Shown here piece by piece: positions 52,724 to 61,703 of a stretch of 64,000 bases of DNA; the first letter of the stretch is position 1; the number at the start of each line of letters is the position of its first letter. The notes under the pieces were generated by a model, which saw only the letters and a program-made list of their open reading frames with translations, did not search any database and was not told the DNA's origin. The stretch is from Collinsella sp. (GTDB taxonomy: Bacteria; Actinomycetota; Coriobacteriia; Coriobacteriales; Coriobacteriaceae): positions 7,379-71,378 of the forward strand of contig DXZW01000041.1 in assembly GCA_019419455.1 (NCBI GenBank). Direction: 5' to 3'. Made by a program: the position numbers and the translations under genes.

Positions 52724-55390
52724 ATGACACCTCTCGCAAAACGTCTCCCGCGCGAGCTGCGCCGCAATATCGGCAAGTACCTGGGCATCTTTTTGCTTAT
52801 GTGCGGAAGCATCGCCCTCACGTCGGGCTTTTTGCTCGCGGCGCATTCCATTGGCTGCCTCATTGACGACATGCGCGATGCATACACGATCGAGGACGGC
52901 CGCGTGACTACCTCCTTCGAGGCCACCGACGAGCAGCTCAAGGCTGCCGAAGACGCGGCTGAGGACGTCGGCGGCGTTACGTTCTACAAGAACTTCTCTA
53001 TCGACGCCATCATCAAAAAGGCGGCTGGCGACGACGGCACCAAGCGCACCCTGCGCACCTACGCGCATCGCACCAAAGTTGACATTGCGTCCTACTGTGA
53101 GGGCAAGGAACCCAAGGCAGAAGACGAGGTTGCCATCGACCGCGTTTTTGCCACCAACAACGACCTCGCCGTGGGCGATAAGGTCGAGCTCGAGGGTCGC
53201 ACCTACACCATCTGCGGCATCATGACCCAGCCCGATAGCCAGGCGCTGTTCCTCAACAATTCGGACTTCACGGTGAACACCATCACGTACGGCGTGGCCG
53301 AGGTCACCGACGCCGGCTTTGCCGCGCTTGAGGACGCCGGCGGCGCGCCTGCCTACACCTACTCCTTTACCTTTACCGACCGCGATCTCCCCACCGCGGA
53401 TCGCATCGATGCAGAGCAGGATATGGTCGAGGCGCTGACCGATGCCGATGCGCGCGTCGACGATCTGATCGATGTCGATTCCAACCAAGGCATTGGCTAT
53501 GCGCGCGACGACGTGGACGGCGACTCCATGATGTGGATGACGCTGCTCGACATTATCATCGTGATCATGGCGTTTGTCTTTGTGGTGCTCACCGACGCCA
53601 CCATCGAGGAGGAGAGCGCCATTATCGGCACGCTGCTCGCCAGCGGCTATCGCCGTCGCGAGATCGTACTGCACTACCTGGCGCTTCCCGCCATCGTGGG
53701 CGTGCTCGCGGCGCTTTTGGGCACTGCGCTCGGCATTGTGTTCTTTACCGAGCCCATGCGCAGTCTCTATTACGGTTCGTACAGCCTGCCGCCCTTCCAG
53801 GTGTACTGGAGCTGGGAGATCTTTGTGAAGTGCGCCGTGGTTCCCGCTGCCGCGCTCATCCTCATCACGCTGGTGGGCCTGCTTCGCAAGATGGGCAAGA
53901 CGCCGTTGCAGTTCCTTCGTCACGAGGCGAGCGGCAAATCGGGCACCAAGCGCGGCCTGCAGCTGCCGGAGCGCATGGGCTTTGTCTCGCGCTTTCGCCT
54001 GCGCATCTTCCTGCGCAACCTGGGCAACTTCGCCACGCTTTTTGTGGGTATCGCGTTTGCCTCGCTGCTGCTGCTCTTTGGCCTGGCGATTCTGCCCACG
54101 ATGACGCATTACGCCGACAACCTCGAGACAAGCCTGGTCGCCGAGCACCAGTACACGCTCAAGGCTCCGCTAGAGCTTGAGGGTACTGCCGAGGAGCGCG
54201 GGCAGTGGGCGGCGCTCGAGCGCTTGCAGTCGGTGGATGGTGCGCTGCTCTCCGCCGCTCAGGATGCCAGCGACGAGCTCGATGACGCGGCCGATGCGGC
54301 GCAGGCGGCAGCCGATGCCGCGACCAGCGTTCCGTCTGCCGAGACCCTGGCCGCGGCGCAGGACGCGCTCGCCAAGGTCCAGGACAAGAAAGATGCGCTT
54401 TATGCGCGCCTCGATGACCTTGCCGATGCCCTCGGCTGCAACCGCGACGAGGCTATCGACCTGATCGACAAGGCCTCTAAGATCGACACTGACAACGACG
54501 ATATCCACCCGGTCAATTCGACCGACAACGGCGCGGGCGCAATCGCGCAGGCCGAGAAATATGCCGTCTACCAGCTGCAATACGACCGCGGCGATGGTAA
54601 TGGCGAGGAGACGATTTCCGTCTACGGCATCTCGCCCGATTCGCGCTACTGGAAGGGCCTCAACATCGGCGACGGACACGTCGTCTTTGGCGGCGGCCTG
54701 CTCGACAAGTTTGGCTGGAGCGAGGGCCAGAAGGTCGAGCTTCGCGACAAGTACGAGGCTCGGGATTATTCCCTTGAGTACGCGGGCAAGGGCTGCTCCT
54801 GGGGCTCAAAGTCGGACATGAATATCTATATGAGCATCGATGACTTTAACGAGCTGTTCGACAACGATGCCGCCTACTTCAACGGCTATGTGAGCAACGA
54901 GAAGCTCGACCTCGACGCGCGCTACTTTGCCGGCGACACCACGCCCGACGACATGCGCGCCGTGGGCGACCAGTTTATCGGCATGATGAGCAAAATGATC
55001 GGCATGATGGTCGGGCTCGCGGTGTTTATCTTCCTGCTGTTTATGTACCTGCTGACCAAGGCGGTGATCGACCACAGCGCCCGTTCGATCAGCTACATGA
55101 AAGTCTTTGGCTATCGCGATAGCGAGATCTCGCATCTGTACATCCGCTCGATCACGCTGTGCGTGGCGGTGTCACTCGTGCTGAGCCTGCCGGTCATTAT
55201 TGGCTCGCTCACGGCCATCTTCCGCTCGATGCTGCTCGCCTACAACGGCAATATCGAGATCTACGTGCCCGCTTGGTCCATGGCTGCATGCGTCGGCATC
55301 GGCTTTGCGACCTACCTGGTCGTGGCGCTGCTACACACGCGCTCCATCAAGCGCGTCAGCCTGGCCGAAGCCCTCAAGGTGCAGGAGTAG
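52724..55390 (+). CDS. FtsX-like ABC permease with large extracytoplasmic loops
   Basis: An 888-residue MacB/FtsX-family permease. Helix 1 (about 18-42) precedes an outer domain (about 45-265), then three helices ('MWMTLLDIIIVIMAFVFVVLT' onward). A fifth helix near 440 ('FATLFVGIAFASLLLLFGLAIL') leads to a second outer domain of about 300 residues with an Ala/Asp-rich coiled-coil stretch ('AADAAQAAADAATSVPSAETLAAAQDALAKV'). Three C-terminal helices end the chain. Such systems move antimicrobial peptides, lipoproteins or drive mechanical work on the envelope; the substrate here is unknown. Start ATG 52724. Confidence 0.9.
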   Translation: MTPLAKRLPRELRRNIGKYLGIFLLMCGSIALTSGFLLAAHSIGCLIDDMRDAYTIEDGRVTTSFEATDEQLKAAEDAAEDVGGVTFYKNFSIDAIIKKAAGDDGTKRTLRTYAHRTKVDIASYCEGKEPKAEDEVAIDRVFATNNDLAVGDKVELEGRTYTICGIMTQPDSQALFLNNSDFTVNTITYGVAEVTDAGFAALEDAGGAPAYTYSFTFTDRDLPTADRIDAEQDMVEALTDADARVDDLIDVDSNQGIGYARDDVDGDSMMWMTLLDIIIVIMAFVFVVLTDATIEEESAIIGTLLASGYRRREIVLHYLALPAIVGVLAALLGTALGIVFFTEPMRSLYYGSYSLPPFQVYWSWEIFVKCAVVPAAALILITLVGLLRKMGKTPLQFLRHEASGKSGTKRGLQLPERMGFVSRFRLRIFLRNLGNFATLFVGIAFASLLLLFGLAILPTMTHYADNLETSLVAEHQYTLKAPLELEGTAEERGQWAALERLQSVDGALLSAAQDASDELDDAADAAQAAADAATSVPSAETLAAAQDALAKVQDKKDALYARLDDLADALGCNRDEAIDLIDKASKIDTDNDDIHPVNSTDNGAGAIAQAEKYAVYQLQYDRGDGNGEETISVYGISPDSRYWKGLNIGDGHVVFGGGLLDKFGWSEGQKVELRDKYEARDYSLEYAGKGCSWGSKSDMNIYMSIDDFNELFDNDAAYFNGYVSNEKLDLDARYFAGDTTPDDMRAVGDQFIGMMSKMIGMMVGLAVFIFLLFMYLLTKAVIDHSARSISYMKVFGYRDSEISHLYIRSITLCVAVSLVLSLPVIIGSLTAIFRSMLLAYNGNIEIYVPAWSMAACVGIGFATYLVVALLHTRSIKRVSLAEALKVQE

Positions 55391-55459
55391 TCATCGGGGA
55401 CAGTCTTTGCCGATTCGCCGGCCGGGCGGCAAGCACTCATTTAAGTCTGTCCCCAATGA
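55391..55459. terminator. Inverted repeat after the FtsX-type operon
   Basis: TCATcGGGGACAG and CTGTCCCCaATGA arms, with an inner TTTGCCG...CGGCAAG hairpin, immediately after the permease stop. No T-tract, so the termination role is uncertain; it may be a palindromic repeat. Confidence 0.55.
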
Positions 55460-55542
55460 GTGGCTGTGCTTGACTTCGACCCTACTTTAACGGGTACCAT
55501 CCTCTATGTCTGTAACGCCATATAGACCGAGGGGATATATCT

Positions 55543-56748
55543 ATGACCGCAACTGCACCCGCAGCACCCGCTAAGGTGTACTTCACCAACCTGCGCACGC
55601 ATGCTCGCGAGAGCCAGCTCGACAAGCTCAAGCGCCTCATCCGTCGCGCCGGTATTGAGCAGATCGACTTTGAGAACAAGTTCGTCGCCATTAAGATTCA
55701 CTTTGGCGAGCTGGGCAACCTGAGCTTTTTGCGTCCCAACTACGCCCGCGCCGTCGCGGATGTCGTGAAGGAGCTGGGCGGCAAGCCCTTCCTTACCGAC
55801 TGCAACACGCTCTATGTGGGTAGCCGCAAAAATGCGCTCGAGCACATCGACACCGCCTACCAGAACGGCTTTACCCCGTACGCCACGGGCTGCCAGGTCA
55901 TCATCGCTGACGGTCTCAAGGGCACCGACGAGGCGCTCGTTCCTGTCGAGGGTGGCGAGTACGTGCACGAGGCCAAGATCGGCCAAGCGCTCATGGATGC
56001 CGATATCGTGATCAGCCTCACTCACTTTAAGGGCCATGAGCAGGCCGGCTTTGGCGGCGCCATGAAGAACCTGGGCATGGGCGGCGGCAGCCGTGCCGGC
56101 AAGATGGAGCAGCATGCCGCCGGCAAGCCGAGTGTCGCGACCGAGCACTGTATTGGCTGCCGTGCCTGCGAGAAGATCTGTGCGCACAACGCCATCTCGT
56201 TCGATGGCACCCGCGAGCGCGAGCTTGCGAGCGGCAAGACCGTCGAGGTGCACGTGGCCGCCATCGACCACGACCGCTGCCTGGGCTGCGGACGCTGCAT
56301 TGCGGCGTGCAACCAGGACTGCATCAAGCCCGACTATGATGCCGCGGCCGACGTACTCAACTACAAGATCGCTGAGTACACGAAGGCCATTGTTCAGGAC
56401 CGTCCGAGCTTCCACATCTCGCTCGCCATGGACATCAGTCCCAACTGCGACTGCCACCCCGAAAACGACACGCCTATCGTTAACGATATCGGCATGTTCG
56501 CGAGCTTCGACCCGGTCGCTATCGATCAGGCCTGCGCCGATGCCGTCATGGCATCCGAGCCGCTGCCCAACACCGAACTCACCGATAGCGCGGCCAAGAT
56601 GGAGCATAACCACGAGCATCTGGAGGGCGAGCAGGCCAAGGACCCCTTCTGCATCACGCATCCCGACACCGACTGGCGCGCGTGCATCGCGCATGCCGAA
56701 AAGATCGGCCTGGGCACGAGCAAGTATGAGCTCATCGAGGTCAAGTAG
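55543..56748 (+). CDS. DUF362 protein with two [4Fe-4S] ferredoxin motifs
   Basis: A 401-residue cytoplasmic protein of the DUF362 family. The N-terminal half has the family blocks 'VAIKIHFGELGNLSFLRP', 'LTDCNTLYVGSRKNALEH' and 'ADIVISLTHFKGHEQAGFGGAMKNLGMG'. An inserted 2x[4Fe-4S] domain shows C203-x2-C206-x2-C209-x3-C213 and C246-x2-C249-x2-C252-x3-C256. A DUF362 C-terminal part ('CHPENDTPIVNDIGMFASFDPVAIDQA') follows. Likely an electron-transfer protein linked to the ferredoxin economy of the cell; no substrate is known. Single gene with a G-rich ribosome-binding site (GAGGGG). Confidence 0.9.
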   Translation: MTATAPAAPAKVYFTNLRTHARESQLDKLKRLIRRAGIEQIDFENKFVAIKIHFGELGNLSFLRPNYARAVADVVKELGGKPFLTDCNTLYVGSRKNALEHIDTAYQNGFTPYATGCQVIIADGLKGTDEALVPVEGGEYVHEAKIGQALMDADIVISLTHFKGHEQAGFGGAMKNLGMGGGSRAGKMEQHAAGKPSVATEHCIGCRACEKICAHNAISFDGTRERELASGKTVEVHVAAIDHDRCLGCGRCIAACNQDCIKPDYDAAADVLNYKIAEYTKAIVQDRPSFHISLAMDISPNCDCHPENDTPIVNDIGMFASFDPVAIDQACADAVMASEPLPNTELTDSAAKMEHNHEHLEGEQAKDPFCITHPDTDWRACIAHAEKIGLGTSKYELIEVK

Positions 56749-56797
56749 CACCTGTCTATTGGACATATCAAGCGCTTTTGTAGCGCAACGTTAGCAA

Positions 56798-56833
56798 AAG
56801 CCGCCCGTGAGCACAGCGCTTGCGGGCGGCTTT
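56798..56833 (+). terminator. Terminator of the DUF362 gene
   Basis: AGCCGCCCGTGAGC...GCTTGCGGGCGGCT followed by TTCC; hairpin about 50 bases after the stop. Confidence 0.75.
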
Positions 56834-56959
56834 CCGGAAGTATGCGGCAAATTTCGAGACCGCCGAGCACACGACATTTTTTGGCAACAAAACCCCTGAT
56901 AAATTGTTGGTAAAACTGCGGTCTGGTCGGCAGTTCCAGATTTTGCCGCATACTTCCGA
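56833..56959. repeat. 127-bp inverted repeat between convergent genes
   Basis: Arms TCCGGAAGTATGCGGCAAA (56833-56851) and TTTTGCCGCATACTTCCGA (56941-56959), with an inner pair GAGACCGCCGA/GCGGTCTGGTCGGC. It lies between the DUF362 gene and the convergent hydrolase gene. Same architecture as R3 but different arms. Confidence 0.8.
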
Positions 56960-56999
56960 AAATAGGGGGTTAGATAAATCCCCAGACGCCGCTTTTTCC

Positions 57000-57965
57000 C
57001 TAAAAATTCCTATCGAGGAAGTCGTCGACCGTATTCCAGTAGAGCTCGGGGTCAACTTGCGCGCTCTTGGCGTGGGTGGCGCCGTGGATAGTGAGCTTCT
57101 GTTTAACCTTGCTGGCGCACGCCTCGTAGTTTTGGTCGAGCATACTGTACGGCACAAAGGTGTCCTGGTCGCCGTGGATAAACAGCATGGGAACCGTCGC
57201 GTGTTTGAGTTGCTCCACACTGCTCGCCTTATGAAAGTCGTAGCCCGCGCGCACGTTGCACACCAAGTTTGCTACATCGAGCAAAGGAAAGCTGGGCAGG
57301 CCGAACACGTCCTTGAGCTGCAGAGAAAACTCGTCCCAAACACTCGTATAACCGCAGTCCTCGATAATGCATTTCACGTTTGCGGGCAGAGATTCCCCCG
57401 CGACGTTCATGGCGGTTGCTGCACCCATCGACTCGCCAAAGACCAGGATGCGCGCCTCGGGGTCAGCCTGAACGATTCGCTCGATCCATGCGACGATGTC
57501 GAGGCGCTCGGGCCAGCCCATGCCGATATAGTCGCCGCCGGAGCGCTCGTGGGCGCGGGCGGCGGGTGCGAGTACGTTCATGCCGCGGTCGTGGAATCGC
57601 TTGACGTATCGGGCCATACCGATGGGCTCGTTGGTATATCCATGCAGGCAGACGGCGTAGTCGTGCGTGCTCTCCGAGGCGGCAAAATACCAAGCGGCGA
57701 GCTCGGTTCCGTCATCTGCGGTGAGGCTGCTGCTCTTGCGGATCTCTTTAAACCATGCCCGCGCCTCGGTATCCTCGGCATCCGGCTGCTCACCTTCTTT
57801 GTCGTTCTTGCTATCCTGCATCATCTTCATGGTGTATGGCGCGCGGGGATTCAGCGCGAAGTCAAACAGAAAGTTGCCGGCAAATCCGAGCAGCGCAACG
57901 ACAGCCACCAGTGCAACGATGCCGGCTATCTTGAGCTTTCGATGGGAACGTGCGTTTTGAGCCAT
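57000..57965 (-). CDS. Membrane-anchored alpha/beta hydrolase
   Basis: A 321-residue protein with a short basic head, one N-terminal helix (about 11-30, 'LKIAGIVALVAVVALLGFAG') and an outer serine-hydrolase domain. The catalytic triad is visible: S179 in 'FGESMG', D268 in 'IHGDQDTFVP', H298 in 'GATHAKS'. The oxyanion region is 'VCLHGYTNEP'. It matches the BAAT/YqkD-like 'alpha/beta hydrolase, DUF1749-type' group loosely; substrate unknown. Start ATG 57965 after AGGAG. Two matching palindromes lie upstream and may be operators. Confidence 0.88.
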   Translation of the reverse strand: MAQNARSHRKLKIAGIVALVAVVALLGFAGNFLFDFALNPRAPYTMKMMQDSKNDKEGEQPDAEDTEARAWFKEIRKSSSLTADDGTELAAWYFAASESTHDYAVCLHGYTNEPIGMARYVKRFHDRGMNVLAPAARAHERSGGDYIGMGWPERLDIVAWIERIVQADPEARILVFGESMGAATAMNVAGESLPANVKCIIEDCGYTSVWDEFSLQLKDVFGLPSFPLLDVANLVCNVRAGYDFHKASSVEQLKHATVPMLFIHGDQDTFVPYSMLDQNYEACASKVKQKLTIHGATHAKSAQVDPELYWNTVDDFLDRNF

Positions 57966-57983
57966 GCGGTATTCTCCTATAAG

Positions 57984-58046
57984 ATGTTAATACATCAACA
58001 TTTAATGCAAGCGCATTATGGACGTTCGCCGTTGATGCGTCAACAG
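57984..58046. promoter_or_regulatory. Two related palindromes, putative operators
   Basis: GTTAATACATCAAC (57987-58000) and GTTGATGCGTCAAC (58032-58045) share 11 of 14 bases, are each palindromic, and lie 45 bases apart in the divergent space between the hydrolase and HlyIII-like genes. This is the pattern of a TetR/LacI-type binding-site pair; no regulator gene is adjacent. Confidence 0.5.
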
Positions 58047-58151
58047 ACAAAGAATGGGTAAACAAAGGGTCACGTATGGTGCAAATTTCGCACGTACCTA
58101 GACGCTTTGATATAGTGTTGAGAACTCTTTACGTTGGAGGATGTAACCGGC

Positions 58152-58835
58152 ATGTCCGATTCGAGCGACAGTTCTAAGCCGCGACCCAAGACCGCGGCCG
58201 TTCCACACTACACGGTGGGCGAGGAGATCATGAACTCCGTCACCCATGGTGTCGGCTGCCTGCTGGGTATCGCGGGCCTGGTGCTCCTGATCGTATTCGC
58301 TGCCCTGCGCGGCGGAGGCCCGGCCCACATGGCCGCGGCGATTGTCTATGGTGTCAGCATTATCCTCGAATACCTAGCCTCCACGCTCTACCACGCGATT
58401 CAGCCCGCGGGCGCCAAGCGTGTGTTTCGCATCATCGACCACAGCTGCATCTACCTGCTCATTGCCGGCAGCTATACGCCGTTTTGCCTCATCACGCTCG
58501 CAAACGACGGCGGCCCTATGCTGTTCTTTGCCGTATGGGCCATCGCCATTATCGGCATCGCGCTGGAGTGCTTTATGCGCGAGCGTCAACCGCACTGGGT
58601 AAGCGGCCTGGTCTATCTGCTGATGGGCTGGCTCGTCGTCTTTAAGCTGCCCGAGCTCGTGTCGCTGCTCAACCCCGTGGCGCTTGCCCTGCTCGCCGTC
58701 GGCGGCGTGTGCTACACCGTGGGCGTGCCGTTCTATATCGCCAAAAACGTGCGCTATCTGCACAGCGTGTTTCACCTGTGGGTGCTCGCCGGCAGCATCT
58801 TCCAGTTCATGGCGGTGATTCTCTTCGTAATCTAG
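58152..58835 (+). CDS. Hemolysin III family / TrhA-like membrane protein
   Basis: A 227-residue protein with seven predicted helices. Conserved family features: 'NSVTHGVGCLLGIAG', 'EYLASTLYHAIQ', 'IDHSCIYLLIAGSYTPF' and 'HSVFHLWVLAGSIFQF', with the Ser/His/Asp residues of the PAQR/HlyIII metal site. The 'hemolysin' name is historical; TrhA relatives influence membrane fluidity. Start ATG 58152 with GGAGG eleven bases upstream, a slightly long spacing. The short ATG-TAA at 58141 is not used. Confidence 0.9.
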   Translation: MSDSSDSSKPRPKTAAVPHYTVGEEIMNSVTHGVGCLLGIAGLVLLIVFAALRGGGPAHMAAAIVYGVSIILEYLASTLYHAIQPAGAKRVFRIIDHSCIYLLIAGSYTPFCLITLANDGGPMLFFAVWAIAIIGIALECFMRERQPHWVSGLVYLLMGWLVVFKLPELVSLLNPVALALLAVGGVCYTVGVPFYIAKNVRYLHSVFHLWVLAGSIFQFMAVILFVI

Positions 58836-58945
58836 CGACCACGCCTGCGCGCCCGCGTCCTCGTTTGGGCGCCGGTGCAATTGCCGTATCCGTCATCAAC
58901 GTTTTACCCTAACGTCCCGAATCTTGGAGGTTCGAGAAACTCCCG

Positions 58946-60319
58946 ATGGACATAACCATCTCCCTTATCACCACGCTCGTCCTGACGCTTATCAACGGCT
59001 ACTTCTCCATGTCCGAGATGGCTCTCACCACGGCTAAGCGCGCCGTGTTGGAGCACGATGCCGAGGAGGGCGATAAGCGCGCCGAGCGCGCCGTCCAGCT
59101 CGCCGCCGACTCCGATCAGCTGTTGGCCACCATCCAGGTCGCCATCACGCTCGTGGGCTTCGCCTCGTCCGCCGTCGCCTCGACGAGCCTGTCCGACCCG
59201 CTTGCCACGTGGCTCATGAGCTTTGGCATCGCGCCGCTCTCCGCCATCGCGCGTGGCCTGGCGCCGGTCATCATCACCGTCGCGGTCGCCTTCGTGTCCA
59301 TCGTGATCGGCGAGCTCGTCCCCAAGCGCATCGGCCTTGCTAACGCCGAGGGCGTATCCAAGCAGGTCGTGGGACCGCTCTCCGTATTCCAAAAGATCGC
59401 CCGCCCGCTCGTGTGGCTGACCGGTGCCTGCTCCGACGGCCTGGCCCGCATCCTGCGCATCAAGAGCGCCGACGACCGCCAGAACGTCTCGGAGGAAGAG
59501 ATCAAGTACATGGTCTCGGAGCAGGACGACCTGCTCGACGAGGAAAAGCGCATGATCCACGAGATCTTCGACCTGGGCGACACCGTTGCCCGCGAGGTCA
59601 TGGTGCCGCGCGTGGACACCACCATGTGCGAGGATGACGAGACGGTCGCCGACGTGCTGTCCACCATGCGCCAGACCGGCTTTAGCCGCATCCCCGTCTA
59701 TCACGAGGATCCCGACAACGTCGCCGGCATCGCGCACATCAAGGACCTGATCCAGCCTTCGCTCGATGGCAAGGGCGACCAGCCTATCGCCGACTTTTTG
59801 CGCGACGCCACCTTTGTGCCCGACACCAAGGACATCCTGCCGCTGCTGTCCGAGATGCAGACCTCGCACGACCAGATCGTAGTGGTCGTGGACGAGTACG
59901 GCGGCACGGCCGGTATTATCACCATCGAGGACATCGTCGAGGAGATCGTCGGCGAGATCGAGGACGAGTTCGACCCCGACAACAAGTACCTCACGCGCCT
60001 CTCACGCCGCGAGTGGCTCGTCGATGGGCGTTTTTCGTGCGATGACGCGATTGAGCTTGGTTGGCCGCTCGAGGAAAGCGATGATTATGAGACCATCGCC
60101 GGCTGGATTTTGGAGCTTTGTGACTCGGTGCCCGACATCGGAGAGGTGTTTGAGGTCGCGGGGTACAAGTTTAAAGTGCAGTCGATGCGTGGCCAGCGCA
60201 TCTCGCTCATTCGCGTGATCGCTCCGGCCGAAACCGATAAGAAGGATTCCGAGTCTTCGGCAGACGAGCCGACGACGTCGGGTGCGGGTTCCGCGAATCC
60301 GCACGACGGCGACGAGTAG
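58946..60319 (+). CDS. CNNM/CorC-type membrane protein with CBS domains
   Basis: A 457-residue 'hemolysin family' transporter-like protein. The N-terminal DUF21/CNNM domain has three to four helices ('LINGYFSMSEMALTTAKRAVLEHDA', residues about 15-40). Two CBS domains follow (about 200-320, 'MVPRVDTTMCEDDETVADVLSTMRQTGFSRIPVYHEDPDNVAGIAHIKDL'), then a CorC_HlyC domain ('DEFDPDNKYLTRLSRREWLVDGRFSCDDAIELG'). Known relatives move or sense Mg2+. An acidic 25-residue tail ends the chain. It lies 24 bases upstream of the next gene, suggesting an operon. Confidence 0.92.
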   Translation: MDITISLITTLVLTLINGYFSMSEMALTTAKRAVLEHDAEEGDKRAERAVQLAADSDQLLATIQVAITLVGFASSAVASTSLSDPLATWLMSFGIAPLSAIARGLAPVIITVAVAFVSIVIGELVPKRIGLANAEGVSKQVVGPLSVFQKIARPLVWLTGACSDGLARILRIKSADDRQNVSEEEIKYMVSEQDDLLDEEKRMIHEIFDLGDTVAREVMVPRVDTTMCEDDETVADVLSTMRQTGFSRIPVYHEDPDNVAGIAHIKDLIQPSLDGKGDQPIADFLRDATFVPDTKDILPLLSEMQTSHDQIVVVVDEYGGTAGIITIEDIVEEIVGEIEDEFDPDNKYLTRLSRREWLVDGRFSCDDAIELGWPLEESDDYETIAGWILELCDSVPDIGEVFEVAGYKFKVQSMRGQRISLIRVIAPAETDKKDSESSADEPTTSGAGSANPHDGDE

Positions 60320-60343
60320 GACAAGAAAGAGTAGGGGAGAGTT

Positions 60344-61177
60344 ATGGCAGGCCTGTTCAACATCCTTAAGGTCACCGTCAGCGAGGACAAGATCTGCGCG
60401 CATGTGCTGGTGAACCCCGGCATGCCGCTCATGACCTCGGAGGACATCGAGGCCACGGCGCGCGTGTACTACCTGGTGCCGGCGATTGCCAAGCATCTGT
60501 GCCTGGGCGATTCCGGCCGCGAGTTCCAGGACTGCATGGGCCAGACCGAGCTTTGCCACCTGCTGGAGCACGTGACGGTCGAGCTCATGAACGAGACCGG
60601 TCTTGCCGGTAGCATCTCGTGCGGCCGCACGCGCGTAAGCGAGCATGACGAGCGTGTCTTTGAGGTCGAGCTTTCGTGCCCCGACGACGCACTGGCCATC
60701 GGTGCGCTGTCGTCGGCCACCTTTATGATGGACTGGGCGTACCTGCACGCCGACCAGCCTGCCCCCGACGTGGAAGGCACGGTCGCGGGCCTGCGCAACC
60801 TGGTGCTGGGCATGCGCGCCGAGGCCGAGGGCAAGGATCCTCACGAGGCCGTCGCCGCTGCGAACGGCGAAGATGCTGCCGAGGACGAGGGCGCTGACGA
60901 GGGCGATGTGCCGGTCGACGCCGAGCCCGTTGCCGATGCGACCGCCGAGCCCGTTCCCACCGAGCCCCAGGGCGTCCCCAACTTTGACGACGAGCCCCAG
61001 GTGGCGATTGATACCGAGGGCGCGGTTGCCGAGAACCACGAGGCCTCCGCTGCCGTCTTTGGCGGTGCGGCGACGGTTCCGGTAGGACCTGCGCATGAGG
61101 GCGGCCTGCCGCTCGTGGACGGCGCCGGCGAGGACCCGGGTGCCACGGTGGCCATGCCGGCTATGCCTCAGGAGTAG
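60344..61177 (+). CDS. Stand-alone protein like the N-domain of cyanophycin synthetase
   Basis: A 277-residue protein. Residues 60-135 ('LCHLLEHVTVELMNETGL', 'SCGRTR', 'VFEVELSCPDDALAIGALSSATFM') match the pattern of the N-terminal domain of CphA-type cyanophycin synthetases ('..EHVAxELQxLAG...GRTR...V..V..Y.dE..g..A'). The ATP-grasp and Mur-ligase-like catalytic domains are missing. Residues 150-277 are Ala/Glu/Pro/Asp-rich and probably disordered. No cphA or cphB gene is nearby. The start ATG follows GGGGAG. Homology is judged by eye from motif order, not by a search. Function unknown. Confidence 0.6.
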   Translation: MAGLFNILKVTVSEDKICAHVLVNPGMPLMTSEDIEATARVYYLVPAIAKHLCLGDSGREFQDCMGQTELCHLLEHVTVELMNETGLAGSISCGRTRVSEHDERVFEVELSCPDDALAIGALSSATFMMDWAYLHADQPAPDVEGTVAGLRNLVLGMRAEAEGKDPHEAVAAANGEDAAEDEGADEGDVPVDAEPVADATAEPVPTEPQGVPNFDDEPQVAIDTEGAVAENHEASAAVFGGAATVPVGPAHEGGLPLVDGAGEDPGATVAMPAMPQE

Positions 61178-61256
61178 GCCTACGCGTTTATCACCATCAC
61201 GTACCTGCACCTTTGCCGTACGCAGATGAGCGGAGCGGCAAGTGATGCGCTGCGGG

Positions 61257-61262
61257 TATAAT
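61257..61262 (+). promoter_or_regulatory. Possible -10 box of the ytxH operon
   Basis: TATAAT at 61257-61262, 50 bases before the YtxH start; no good -35 box at the right distance. Confidence 0.4.
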
Positions 61263-61313
61263 GGACAGCATTCAAACGGTGGGCACCGACGTGCCCGCAG
61301 GAGAGGAATGATC

Positions 61314-61703
61314 ATGGGTAAGACTTTCAGCTTTGTCTCCGGCGCACTTTTTGGTGCTGCTGCCGGCGCTATTATCGGTGTTGCTCTGGCCCCGCGCTCG
61401 GGCGCCGAAACCCGCGCCATGGCTGCCGATATCGCCAACGACGCCTGGGACAATATGCGCGACACCTACGAGCACAGCGCCGAGGAGGCCCGTGCCGCGG
61501 TGAATGACTTTGGCCCGATGGTCGACGCCAAGACCGACGACCTGCGCGCCAAGGTCGACCTGGCCCGCGAGCGCATGGACCAGCTGCGCGAACAGCTCAA
61601 CGACGCCATTTCGGGCGGCAACGTGACGCCTGCCGCCGACGTCGTGGTCGAGAACGCCGTCGAGGCTGATACCGAGGCCGTGGAGCCCTCGACCGAGGCA
61701 TAA
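61314..61703 (+). CDS. YtxH-domain protein
   Basis: A 129-residue protein starting with a glycine-rich hydrophobic helix ('FVSGALFGAAAGAIIGVALAPRSGAETR', residues 5-32), the YtxH hallmark, followed by a long amphipathic, partly coiled-coil helix and an acidic tail. YtxH-like proteins are small envelope or stress proteins of unknown mechanism. Start ATG 61314 with GAGAGG seven bases before; ATG 61308 is the alternative. The stop overlaps the next start as TAATG, so it is coupled to the PRC-barrel gene. Confidence 0.85.
   Translation: MGKTFSFVSGALFGAAAGAIIGVALAPRSGAETRAMAADIANDAWDNMRDTYEHSAEEARAAVNDFGPMVDAKTDDLRAKVDLARERMDQLREQLNDAISGGNVTPAADVVVENAVEADTEAVEPSTEA

Noticed and set aside
52574..54148. 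524-codon minus-strand frame opposite the FtsX-type permease
   Set aside because: Antisense shadow with no motif and no start signal. The same holds for 4253-5245, 5245-6369, 17189-18658, 44433-45728, 48509-49777 and 62552-63907.
58152..60319. Two adjacent 'hemolysin' family genes suggesting a toxin locus
   Set aside because: HlyIII/TrhA and CNNM/CorC proteins are ordinary membrane-homeostasis and ion-transport proteins; the name is historical.
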